A stretch of DNA of 64,000 nt from Cordia subcordata (taxonomy: Eukaryota > Streptophyta > Magnoliopsida > Boraginales > Cordiaceae): NCBI GenBank assembly GCA_028554755.1, contig JAPTOF010000021.1:5805001-5869000 (forward strand). Reading direction: 5' to 3'. How positions within the stretch are numbered: position 1 is the first letter of the stretch; every line of letters begins with the position of its first letter. A program made the position numbers and the translations under genes. The notes under the pieces were generated by a model that was not told the origin of the DNA, ran no database searches, and was given only the letters and a program-made list of their open reading frames with translations. Positions 53,779-64,000 of the stretch are shown here, one piece after another.

Positions 53779-53785
53779 AGTTTTT

Positions 53786-53803
53786 TGGCATCGTTGCCGA
53801 GGA
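53786..53803 (+). other. Primer-binding site, tRNA-Asp type
   Basis: TGGCATCGTTGCCGAGGA starts eight bases after the LTR and differs from the tRNA-Asp consensus site at three positions, all G/C-to-A/T changes. Confidence 0.8.
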
Positions 53804-54078
53804 AGCACGGTTGGTTTCTTTGATTTATGTGTTCTAGTTAGTTACGTGCTTTGGTATATCCGTTATTGTTTTAGTATTAGTCTTAGTTTTTTTTAATTAA
53901 ATTTATTTTAGTGATAATTTGTTTTTTTTGTTTTCGCATTGCGTTTGTTTGATTTAGCGTTTCTATTTAGTGTTATTTTCTTTTGTAGTTTTTAGGGACT
54001 TGTGGTTTCTGTGCTGTAGATTTAGGTCAAAATTGCAGTTTCGGGGGTTGAAGAGTTGGAAGGAGATTTTGTTTCTTT

Positions 54079-56210
54079 TTGTGGATGTTTGGTAGACGCT
54101 TACTTAGACCCGACTTAGTTCCTCTTAATCCTGAACGACAGAGAATTCACCGTCATCTTAGGAACTTAGAACGTAATCTAGGTGAAATGGCAGAAAATAG
54201 GAATGATCTCCCTTCTCTTGTTCCCCATAATGGGAATGATAATTCTCCTCCCCTTCCTCCTTCTATTGTTCCCCTTCATGAGAACGTTGACCTTCCTAGG
54301 CTTCCGAATCCACGCCAAGTAGCCGATGACATGACCCTTAGGCAATACTTCCTTCCTCATGCTTTTGAGCCGAATATGGCCATTCATCCACCGGGTTTGG
54401 GGGAGGCAAGTTTTGAGATTAAGCATGGGATATTAGCTATGCTTCCGTCTTTCTATGGTAGGAGTAATGAGAGTCCCCTAGCTCATGTTACTGATTTTGT
54501 GGAGATTTGTTCTACTTTTAATTTTCCAAATGTATCTCGGGAGAATATTAGGCTTAGACTTTTCCCTTTCTCCCTCAAGGATAAAGCCAAACAATGGTTG
54601 CAGTCCTTGCCCGATGGAGCCATTACATCTTGGGACGAGCTCTAGTCCCACTATTATCAGAGGTTTTACCCCATGGCTAAGACCGCTGACCTTCGAGCTT
54701 CAATTATGACCTTCTCTCAACACGAGTTTGAATCTTTCCATGAGACGTGGGAGAGGTATAATGATTTATTACGTCAGTGTCCATATCATGGGTACGGTGC
54801 CCATGATCTTCTGCTTTATTTCTTTAGAGGTCTTACTGAGTCTCAGCGTATGATAGTGAATGCCATGTCGGGCGGGGGATTTTATAATCTTAGACCTAAT
54901 GATGCTTGGGGGATTTTAGAGTTGAGGATTCTTTTCAAAATATGGCGTTGGATAGGTCGAGTAAGAGTAATCCTAGGAGAGGAGTTAATGAAGTAAGCAC
55001 ATCCCATGATCTTCCTGCTAAGGCAGATGCATTGACCCATAAGCTTGACCAGTTGATTTCTTTAGGTCTAGCACCTACACCTGGCCATAGGGCTAATCCA
55101 CTGGTATCGTCATCTTCTCCTTCTGTTGTTGAGGTGTGTGCCTTGTGTTCTGAGTCGTCCCATGAGACCATAGCTTGCCCATTAGCACCACAGTTTCCAG
55201 AATTCATTCAGGAGCAAGTCCATGCTACACAGGGGTACTCACGAGAGTATAACCCTTACTCGAACACATATAATCCGGGATGGAGGGATAACCCTAAATT
55301 TTCTTGGCATAATAATCACTTTGAGTCTCCCTAGCCCCAGGTACCATTCCAGCAGCGACCTCGTCTTGGTCAGTCAAATCCACCAGGTTTTTATCATGTA
55401 AATCCATCTAAACTTTCTGGTGCCTCACAGGACCAGCGTCCATCTATTCCCGCTCTTCCCACTCAGTCTATACCTTCACTTCCTGCACCATCCTCTAGCC
55501 AGCCTAGTAGTGATGATAAGTTTGATCTTCTACTGCAGATGTTTCAATCACAACAACAGCACATGGCTAAGATGGATGCCCAGTTAGGTCAGTTATCTAA
55601 TCAGTTGGGTGCTAGGGAGCCAGGCAAGTTGCTTGCCCAGCCTGAGGTAAACCCTAGAGGTCAATCTAGTTCTTCCTCTAATCCCTCTTATACCATTCAT
55701 GCACAGGCGAAAGCAGTTATTACACTTAGGAGTGGTAGAGTCATTGACAATGGGGTGAGAGAGAAGGAAAATTTAGTGGAGTCTGCACTTAGTGTCCCTA
55801 TAGAGCCTAGTGAGGTTAGAGACCATGAGAGACAGGAAACCACTAGAGAGAGAGATGATAGTAGTACCTTTCCACATAAGGAGGGGAAGCAGTCCGTAGA
55901 ATCCAATGGTATTGTCCCTAGAGCACCTTTTCCAGCTGCACTAGAGAAGCCCATATCTATTGAAGACACTAGGATGAATAAGATCTTAGAGCACTTGAAA
56001 GACCTTAAGGTGAACCTTCCTCTAGTTGACGCTATTGTGTCTATTCTTGCTTACGCGAAATTCTTCAAAGATCTATGCACACGAAAGCAAAACAATTCCC
56101 CCATGCCGAAAATAGTGAAGCTCACTGAAAAGGTGAGTAGCATTTGCACTTCGGGCATCCCACTCAAGTTGAAAGATCCAGGAGCTTTCACTATTTCGTG
56201 TTTGCATTAG
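54079..56210 (+). pseudogene. Athila-like gag, broken
   Basis: Frame one (54079-54645) holds LRQYFLPHAFEPNMAIHPPG and RLRLFPFSLKDKAKQWLQSL, the gag core, ending at a TAG (54643). The same frame continues with ESFHETWERYNDLLRQCPYH and SGGGFYNLRPNDAW. A frameshift near 54930 moves to frame three, with zinc knuckle CALCSESSHETIAC (about 55137-55180) and YSNTYNPGWRDNPKFSW, a TAG (55332), then a Gln/Pro-rich stretch with QLGQLSNQLG and ITLRSGRVIDN. The terminal TAG at 56208 is an effect of a frameshift just before it. Confidence 0.88.
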
Positions 56211-56211
56211 A

Positions 56212-56832
56212 AAAAACCCGATTGATCATGCTCTTTTAGATTTAGGGTCTAGCGTAAATCTGATTCCCTACTCAGTCTACCAGCGTCTAGGTTTAGGGAG
56301 TTATCTCCCACGTATGTTACTTTGCAGTTAGCTGATAGATCCGAGCGGAGACCACGAGGTATAGTAGAGAATGTCATGGTTCAGGTTGGAGAGTTTGTGT
56401 ATCCAGTTGATTTCATTGTCTTAGATATGGATTCTGGCCATGACACTAAGCACTCTACATCAGTTCTCTTAGGATGCCCCTTCTTAGCTGCAGCTGATGC
56501 AGTCATTCATTGTAAGTCGGGGTTACTAGAGATTAATTTTGGGAATCTGAAGGCCACTATGAGAGTTGCGGAGGTAGTAAATAGAGCGAGTACAAGTGTG
56601 GATGATGAGGAGGAGTGTTTTGCTGTTGACGTTATAGATCCGTTCGTAAAGGAGCATGCCTGCGAGATGTTTGTTGAGGATGAGTTAGTTGAGCTTGAGG
56701 CCATTTTATAGCAGTTTGATTCTGAGTCATTTGTTAGAAAGTATGTAGCTTCCACATCCACTTCTGTTGACTCTAGGCCTGAGAAATTGATTGAGGTTAG
56801 TCAGCCCGAGTGTCTTCCTTTAGAAGCGTCTA
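56212..56832 (+). pseudogene. Athila-like aspartic protease region, broken
   Basis: Frame one gives ALLDLGSSVNLIPYSVYQRL (DLGSS active site at 56239-56253). A shift near 56310 leads into frame three: LADRSERRPRGIVENVMVQV and VDFIVLDM, then LLGCPFLAAADAVI, the typical second half of retropepsin. A TAG at 56709 and an extra base near 56871 separate it from the RT frame. Confidence 0.85.
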
Positions 56833-59770
56833 GTGATCCTCTTACGGTTGAGTCTCCCCCGTCTTTGGAGCTCCAAACCCTTCCCTGAGCACTTGAAGTA
56901 TGCATTCTTAGGACCTAATGAGACCCTTCCTGTGATTATAGCATCTGATTTGTCGAGTGAGAATGAGGAGCGACTTCTAAAAGTCCTTAGAAGTCATAAG
57001 GAGGCTATAGGGTGGACGATTGGTGATTTAAAAGGTATAGACCCTTCAGTTTGTATGCATAGGATTCATCTAGAAGAAGGTGCGGTACCTTCTCGTGAGA
57101 TGCAAAGACGACTTAATCCATATATGAGTGAAGTTGTGAGAAAGGAGGTTATTAAGCTTTTAGATACAGGTATCATTTACCCTATCTCTGATAGTGAGTG
57201 GGTTAGTCCTGTTCAGGTAGTACCGAAGAAGTCTAGGATCACGGTGGTAGAGAATAATAACGGTGAACTAGTTCCTACGCGTATCCCTACGGGTTGGAGA
57301 ATGTGTATAGACTATAGAAAGCTCAACTCTAGGACCAGAAAAGATCACTTCCCATTACCCTTCCTTGATCAGATTCTAGATAGAGTAGCCGGTCACAGTT
57401 ATTACTGCTTTTTAGATGGGTATTCGGGATACAATCAAATCCCCGTGTTTCCCCAAGACCAGGAGAAAACTACGTTCACTTACCCTTATGGTACATTTGC
57501 TTATAGGAGAATGCCGTTCGGTCTTTGCAATGCACCTGCCACTTTTCAAAGGTGTATGATGGCTATCTTTAGTGATATGATTGAGAGGCACTTAGAGATT
57601 TTTATGGATGATTTCTCAGTTTTTGGTGTGAATTTTAATGAATGCCTAAGTCACCTGTCTTTAGTGCTAGACCGTTGTATTAAGATGAATCTTGTTCTGA
57701 GTTGGGAGAAATCACATTTTATGGTGTAGAGAGGAATAGTTTTAGGTCACATAGTGTCTTTTGATGGTATCCAGGTTGGCCCAGCCAAGGTAGAGCTTAT
57801 AGAAAAGTTGCTCGTTCCTAAGACTGTTAAGGATGTGAGATCCTTTCTTGGCCATGCAGGTTTCTATCGTAGGTTTATTAAGGATTTTAGCCAGATTGCT
57901 CGTCCATTGTCTAGGCTCTTAGCACAAGATGCTCCATATGTGTTTGATGAAGGGTGCACTAGAGCTTTTGATAGGCTTAAATCCTTGCTTTCCTCTTCCC
58001 CTATCATCCAGCCGCCTAATTACAGTTTTCCTTTTGAGATTATGTGTGATGCATCAGATTTTTCCATATGAGTTGTATTAGGTCAACGTAAGGATAGGTT
58101 GCCTCATGTGATCTACTATGCTAGTAAGACTCTAGATAAGACTCAAAAAAATTACACCACTACTGAAAAAGAGCTTCTACCAGTAGTGTTCTCCCTTGAT
58201 AAGTTTTGATCATACATTCTTGGGTCCAAGGTCATAGTTTACACTGATCATGCGGCCTTGAGGTATCTTTTGTCTAAGCGTGAATCTAAACCCCGCTTAA
58301 TTAGGTGGATGCTCCTTTTATAGGAATTTGACACAGAGATTAGAGATAAGAAGGGTAGTGAGAATTCGGTTGTTGATCATTTGTCCCGTCTTATGCATGA
58401 GTCCCCTAGTGATTCTATTCCTTCCTGTGAGTCTTTTCTGGATGAACAATTGTTTGTTATCTCACATCACACACCATGGTATGCGCATGTAGTAAATTAT
58501 CTTGTCACAGGTCAGTTGCCATCCCAGTGGGAGAAAAGAGAAAAGGATAGGTTTTATTCGCAGGTTAAGCATTTCTTTTGGGAGGATCCTTATCTCTTTA
58601 AGGTGTGTGCGGATCAGGTGATTCGTAGGTGTGTTCCGGAGAGCGAGTTTGAAAGCATTTTGAATATGTGTCACGGTGAGGCATGTGGAGGTCACTTTGG
58701 AGGAAAGAAAACTGCAGCTAAAGTCTTACAAAGTGGATTCTTTTGGCCCACACTCTTTAGAGATGCCTAGGAATTTTGTCAAAAATGTGTTAGATGTCAA
58801 AAATCTGGGTCCATTTCTAAGAGAAATATGATGCCCCTTTCCCCTATTCTTGTGTGTGAACTTTTTGATGTTTGGGGAATTGATTTCATGGGTCCATTCC
58901 CACCTTCCTTTGGGAATCAATACATCTTAGTGGCTGTTGACTATGTGTTCAACTGGGTTGAGGCGATTCCTACCCGAACCAATGACCACAAGGTTGCGGT
59001 GAAGTTCATTCGAGAGCACATCTTTTCTAGGTTTGGGGTACCACGAGTCTTGATTATTGATGGAGGAAAACACTTTTGCCATAGGACACTTGAGGCTTTA
59101 CTTAGAAAATATTCAGTCGCTCATAAGATTGCTACTCCGTATCACCCTTAGACGAGTGGACAGGTTGAAGTTTCAAATAGGAAGGTCAAGTCCATTTTAG
59201 AAAAAAACAGTTAGGCCTGATAGGAAAGATTGGTCTTGTAGATTGAGTGATGCATTGTGGGCCTACCGCACTGCATACAAGACCCCCATAGGTACGTCTC
59301 CATATAGGTTAGTACATGGGAAGGCTTGCCATTTACCTGTCGAGTTAGAGCATAGAGCATATTGGGCTATTAAGGCTTTAAATTTTGACTTGTCTGCTGC
59401 AGGTGAGAAAAGGAAGTTGGACTTAACTAAGCTAGAGGCGTTGAGATATGAGGCGTACGAGAACGCCAAACTTTATAAAGAGAGAATGAAGAAAATGCAT
59501 GATAGGCATATCCTTAGGAAATCTTTCTCTTCTACTGACAGAGTTTGGTTGTTTAATTCTAGATTGAAGCTCTTTCTAGGTAAATTGAGAAGTCGGTGGG
59601 ATGGTCCATACGAGGTTATTGAAGCCTACCCTTCTGGAGCAGTAAAGATTAAGGATTTGAAGGACGGACGAGTTTTGACTGTGAATAGGCAGCGCTTGAA
59701 GCATTTATTTGACCTGAGCATGGCTCAAGTGGAGTCCATCGAGCTTCAGGAGCCTTCATATGACACTTGA
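56833..59770 (+). pseudogene. Athila-like pol: RT, RNase H, integrase, broken
   Basis: One frame runs from 56833 to about 59205 with in-frame stops at 57727 (TAG), 58069 (TGA), 58207 (TGA), 58321 (TAG), 58768 (TAG) and 59149 (TAG); one extra A in a run near 59205 moves the rest to frame two, ending at 59770. RT: GWRMCIDYRKLNSRTRKDHF, YCFLDGYSGYNQI, RRMPFGLCNAPATFQ and IFMDDFSVFG, with both catalytic Asp. RNase [23 protein letters not shown]. Integrase: HGEACGGHFGGKKTA zinc region, [26 protein letters not shown], and a C-terminal [20 protein letters not shown]. No domain is missing. Confidence 0.9.
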
Positions 59771-61312
59771 TGAATGGAGCTTGCCTGGCTGACAGCATGA
59801 TCGTTAGCGCTACTAGGAGGCAGCCTAGATTTTGGTAATTTTGTTCTTTTCTTTTTGTTTTTAGGTATGTCTTTTTCTTTTCCTTTTAATAGCTAGAGCT
59901 TTGTTCCCATTCCTTGCATTCCCCTTCTCCAATTTTGCATACACCGTTGTTCTTATTTGTTAATGCCAATGCAGACTTGCATGGCATATGTTTACTAATC
60001 TCGTGTGCTTTTTGAGTGTTTGTGTATTGATGAGAAACAGGTTAGTAGATGATTGGAATTTCATTGGCATTTATGAAGTCAAACGAACACAAGGTTGTAT
60101 CTTTCCATCCTCGTGGCCGTGTTTTTCTACCCTTTTCTACACTCCCCATGTATAAATTTTATTGTTTGTTTGTTTGCACGGTTGATTGCTATTTGCTTGA
60201 GGACAAACAAAATTTAGGTTTGGGGGTGTGGGAGTTCATTTTTTTTTTCATTTTTTACATAAAGGGTAGATTTGCATGATTTTGCTCCAAATGGTGAAAA
60301 AATTTTCATTTTTTTTTGTCGTTTATCTTTCTATTAATTGGAGTGTTGGCTTTTGTTGATTGACTTAATTGACTGGCGAAGATGAGGTTGTATTGTGGGG
60401 AATGAATAGAATGGAGGGAGAATTAGGACTTGGAAGAGAATCTTTTTGAAAACTGTGGGGAGTGAGCATTCTAAGAATGCACCTAGTAGTTGCCCCACAA
60501 CCTAGTTGGAAAAAATGTTTTTTAGAGGATTGTTGATATGAATGTTCCCTTAATCGCTTGGTTCTTTTAGTGTACCGTAGCCCTTCTTTTTCTTTTAGTT
60601 ATGTTGATGTTATGCATTGAGGAAAAAAAAAAGAGTAAAAAAATGCAAAAATGAAAAAAAAATGAAACAAAAGAGTGAAAAATGAGAAAAAAAAGCCAAA
60701 TGGCAAGAAAAAAATAAAGTTGAATAAGTGCCAAAGGACACAATGTCAATTTGACACATGTTTAGTTCTCTTTCTTTGTTTTTCCATTTGAAGTGGTTGG
60801 CGAAACCCGAGCTAGTATGCCCGAGAGGGGTTGCTTCCCCTAGTAACCTAAGCTTTAAGAGGCTGGGATGTACTAGTTGAAAGCTCGCTACACGGGGGCC
60901 CCAATCACTGAGAACTCGTTTCATTGTATTGTGAATAAGTCTGTTATGCTAATTGCGAGCCACTGTGATGGAATTCTCCATTTTCCTTGTATCTTTGGGT
61001 TAAGAGTATGTTGGGAGGCCACGTTAGTGATGGAGGCACGAAATATCAGCATTTCGGGTGCCTGAGTTGGAATCCTAGGTTCATGGTGGCTCTAGCTACT
61101 TGGTAAGTTCCCGAGAGGTGCGAGAACCTTTGTGATTGAGAGGAGGTTTTGAAACAGCCTTGGAGATCCTTTCTACAATAAGAATGACTCCTCATACTCC
61201 TTAGATTCGTCAAGATAGCAAGTCAATATTTTTTTTCAACCATTTGAACATCATGATTTAAGCTTAGGAGTAGTCTTGCTTGGGGACAAGCAAGGAGAAG
61301 GTTTGGGGGTGT
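59771..61312 (+). other. Non-coding 3' region of the Athila-like element
   Basis: No env-like frame. It opens with a CTAGG/CCTAG hairpin (59813-59828) 43 bases after the pol stop. A purine-tract motif with TTTGGGGGTGTG lies at 60195-60229, a block conserved with element A at about 60400-60600, an A-rich tract, then TGTCAATTTGACA (60744-60756). Confidence 0.7.
61282..61301 (+). other. 3' polypurine tract of the Athila-like element
   Basis: GGGGACAAGCAAGGAGAAGG, 11 bases before the LTR, then GTTTGGGGGTGT. Confidence 0.75.
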
Positions 61313-63152
61313 TGATGTGGGTGTTTTTAGAGCGTTAATTACATGATTTGAAGTGTGTTTGAGCAAGTATTTTGGTGCTAATTTTGTCTATTTCGAGTTT
61401 CTGAGTGCTCATTGATTCTCATTAAGTGTTTGTGTGTGGTGTGTCATTTTTTCTATTTTTTAATTTTATTTATTTTTTATTTATTTCTTTTCTTTAGTAA
61501 TTCCGATTAATTAAGAATTAGGTAATAAAATTAATTAGTAATTTGGTTTCGGAAGTTAAATTAAATTAGTAGTTAGGCTTAATTAAGATTCATTAAATAG
61601 GTTACGACATTATTAGATTAGAATTTATTTATTTAGTATAAGGATTTTTTTAGATTAATTAATAATTAGTTAGAATAATTATAGGTTAGTTATTTAGTAA
61701 AAAAAAATAGAAGAAAAAAATAATAATGACCATTTATATATTATACATTATATATTATATATATATATATTATATTGTATATACTTTACATATAACATAC
61801 ACACACACACAGAGCACACCTTATAAACTTATATGTAATATACTATTATTATTATAATAATATATTCCAACCCCCAGCCCCACTTCTTTGACCAAAAAGA
61901 AAGCCTACACCTCACTTATATATATATGCACGTAGAAAGCAAAAAGGGGGGGGAAGAGGAAGCAACAGCTGCACAGAGAGGAGAAAATCTCAGCTTCTTT
62001 CTCAGGCCAAGAAAATAAATCAGAAAAAAATAAAAAAATTTTAAAAAAAATATCTTTTGTTTTCTTTTTATTTTCTTTACTTTTATCTTTATTTGGAGTT
62101 AATTTGGGGCTGTTCTCTATAGGATTTTTGGGATTAATTTGGAGCAACTATTGGAAAAAAATTTTGGAGAAGAAAATGGATTTGCTCGAAATTGAAATAG
62201 GAAGAGGTTCTAAACTTGAGATTTAATTTCTTGGACATGGAATTGATTTTTTTTGAGATGAAATTTCAGTTTGATACTCTCTTTTAACATGTTGAGCTAA
62301 ATTTACTTTAGGGTTGATTACTATATCTATTATGAGTTAAAGATTGCAAGACTTGTTTTGGAATATTTTGATGGTTTGAATACATGTTTTATTTTTTTTA
62401 ATTGTTTAATGGTGATTTTGGGCATGTCTATGTATTTAATTAATTGCCTTAATGAGGAAACATGTATTACTATGTTCTTAATTTTTCGTATCTGCTTATA
62501 CGGTGTTGACTGATTGTGCTTGATTTTATAATTAGGTTTAATGTGTGGTCTTTAGGATGAAATAAAACTAATAGGTCACCCATTACACTTAGTTGAAATT
62601 AGGTGAATTAGGCCTTATCTTGAAACACAGTTAACGGTTTAAATTCTAGGTTAGTGTATTAAACACGCCAATCTAGAAGTCTTAATCACTTAGCCCTAAA
62701 ACCCTAATTAATAAAGACAAGGCTATACTCTAAGTAGAATTCGCTTAGGGATAGAATTGCATCGAGAATTAGGGATAATACGGTTAGTAAGTTTGGACCT
62801 CTAAAAGAAGCTATTAAAGCCATCAACATACTCAAAGCAAGAATAAAATCTCAATCCCATAATGGAGTAGTAATCGCCCTAATTCGTCTCTATTGATATA
62901 ATCACTCCCTCTCTAGTTGGTTGTCTTTTTATTGCACATATTCGTTTAGGTAGTTTAATTCTGTCTTTAATTCAGAGTTACCTTCAATTCAAAATTCAAA
63001 AAAAAAAAAATCGGTTCTACTGGTAGTTAATCTTGGACACATAGGATTTAAAAACCATAGTTAGAGACCTCCATGAGGAGACGATACCCACACTCTTGCA
63101 CACACTACCCTACTTTCGATCCGTGCACTTGCGGGTTTTTAAAATAACATCA
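61313..63152 (+). repeat. 3' LTR of the Athila-like element
   Basis: TGATGTGGGTGTTTTTAG to ...TAACATCA, 1840 bp, followed by GGTGT and the resumed minus-strand LTR. CTCC-ATGA-GGAG near 63069-63080 with the change CCTCC kept. Confidence 0.88.
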
Positions 63153-63157
63153 GGTGT

Positions 63158-64000
63158 TAAAACCACTAAAAATAACACCTACTTTTACCTCACAAAATTT
63201 GTGTAAGTGATGAGAAAGGGTTAAACCCACAAAGATTGGTAATAATGCTCTTAATGCCAAATAGATTAATTAAGTGAAATACAATCAAGGGGGAGGGGGG
63301 AAGGGGAGGGGGAGAGGATTAAGGGATAGCTCAAGTGGTTGAGACTATCTCCTCTAAGCGTGAAGTTTTGAGTTTAATCCCATGGGGATGGGGGTTTAAC
63401 CCAAAAAAAAAAAAAAAAGAGAAATACACTCAAGAGGAGGTTTAAAGCAATTAAATTAAAAGAAATTAAATCTGGACAACACAGTAGACATAGGCACACT
63501 AGGTTGACAAATCAATTAAAAGTTAATAAATAGTAAACCAAATTCAACGACACAAAAGAACATCTAATCAAAAATAGGAAAAATTAATTAAAAATGGAAT
63601 TCAAATGATTCAAAGCCTAGCTTAGGGTGTAATCTACGTTTAAGCCTACAATTTCAATCCTAGATGTAAAAATAACTCTCTCTTATTTAGATAAACCAAT
63701 TATAGTCATTGGTACGACTTAACGACCTAATCTTTTCTTTTTGTGTTAATAATGGTTCAAAACCTCTATCATTTTCCCCAATTATTTCCCTGACCCATTA
63801 GATGATCTAACCTGCGGAGATGCCCACATGATCTATCTAAAGGTAGCACTATAAAGATCTAAAAGAACCTAATTTTAAAAGTTAATTCTCTAATGAAAAT
63901 TGCTCAGTTAGATTATATGCTTTCATAGGAAACTTGGTTACCACCATTTTTAAATTAATTAGAAAAGTTGTCAAATCTCTCTAATTGGCCCTCTATCACC
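63158..64000 (-). repeat. Continuation of the minus-strand gypsy 5' LTR
   Basis: Reads on from TGATGGGTGT (reconstructed across the insertion) and continues to the window end, interrupted by the SINE. Non-coding, AT-rich. The far end of the LTR is outside the window. Confidence 0.55.
63290..63418 (+). mobile_element. tRNA-derived SINE
   Basis: Box A TAGCTCAAGTGG (63327-63338) and a box B-like GAGTTTAATCC (63370-63380), 31 bases apart, then a 16-base A tail. A flanking duplication of about 14 bp is present: GAAATACAATCAAG before and GAAATACACTCAAG after, one mismatch. A G-rich run precedes box A. The body is short, so it may be a truncated copy. Confidence 0.75.

Larger units (their letters stand above)
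51869..63152 (+). mobile_element. Athila-like Ty3/gypsy retrotransposon
   Basis: An 11.28-kb element with LTRs at 51869-53778 and 61313-63152, a tRNA-Asp-type primer site, gag, protease, RT, RNase H, integrase, a non-coding 3' region and purine tract. Duplication GGCGT/GGTGT, one mismatch. About 3% difference over the first 140 LTR bases makes it the youngest insertion dated here. The RT phrase YCFLDGYSGYNQI and gag phrase YSNTYNPGWRDNPKFSW place it in the Athila/Tat group; no chromodomain follows integrase. All ORFs are broken. Confidence 0.9.

Noticed and set aside
59771..61312. Env-like gene in the Athila-like element
   Set aside because: Longest frames are short, without signal or membrane segments; the region is conserved with a non-coding part of element A.
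63320..63400. Functional tRNA gene
   Set aside because: Boxes are present, but there is no cloverleaf or anticodon arm I can fold, and the A tail with target duplication shows a SINE.

Overview
The window is nuclear DNA of a flowering plant, probably a eudicot. It is AT-rich and gene-poor, with one intron-split host gene in a dense, nested bed of plant transposable elements. There is no bacterial-type organisation, CRISPR array, rRNA gene or free-standing tRNA gene. All boundaries and repeat comparisons below were made by eye.

The one host gene I can assemble runs from 29116 to 47236 on the plus strand: a TruA-type tRNA pseudouridine synthase. Nine exons, all bounded by GT/AG, join in phase to exactly 461 codons including the stop. 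The catalytic GRTDKGV motif and the C-terminal NRFLRK-MVR motif are both present. Intron 2 holds a hAT remnant. Intron 7 (8.8 kb) holds a LINE fragment split by a 5.1-kb Ty1/copia element with 171-bp LTRs, a perfect GGGTT target duplication, an initiator-Met primer site and a polypurine tract.

Left third (1-23199): old copia LTRs. One is split at 3310-11274 by a non-autonomous Ty3/gypsy-type element with two 1427-bp LTRs, which itself contains a solo LTR of a sister family (5873-7524, duplication CTTCC). Then come a decayed copia pol (13918-16115) and a second copia RT fragment (17690-18042). That fragment is cut by a CACTA end at 18043. The CACTA carries another solo LTR (18841-20371, duplication ATTAC) and two transposase-like exons on the minus strand.

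Upstream of the gene (23200-29115): a Mutator-like element with about 200-bp terminal inverted repeats and a perfect 9-bp duplication, whose empty site survives as a paralogous copy at 28963-29112; a PIF/Harbinger-like element (27589-28589); and AT-rich sequence without genes.

Right third (47237-64000): a decayed FAR1-related sequence with a tandem repeat of about 285 bp in its presumed intron, a minus-strand gypsy gag, and an 11.3-kb Athila-like gypsy element (51869-63152). The latter retains recognisable gag, protease, RT, RNase H and integrase, all broken by nonsense codons and frameshifts. It is inserted 10 bp inside the LTR edge of the minus-strand gypsy element. A tRNA-derived SINE lies further into that same LTR (63290-63418).

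The non-autonomous element at 3310-11274 and the Athila-like element share the tRNA-Asp-type primer site, a conserved non-coding 3' region, two polypurine-tract motifs and LTR hairpins, as expected for a parasite and its helper lineage. The most unusual signal is an array of short hairpins in the solo LTRs whose stems stay paired through compensatory and G-U changes.
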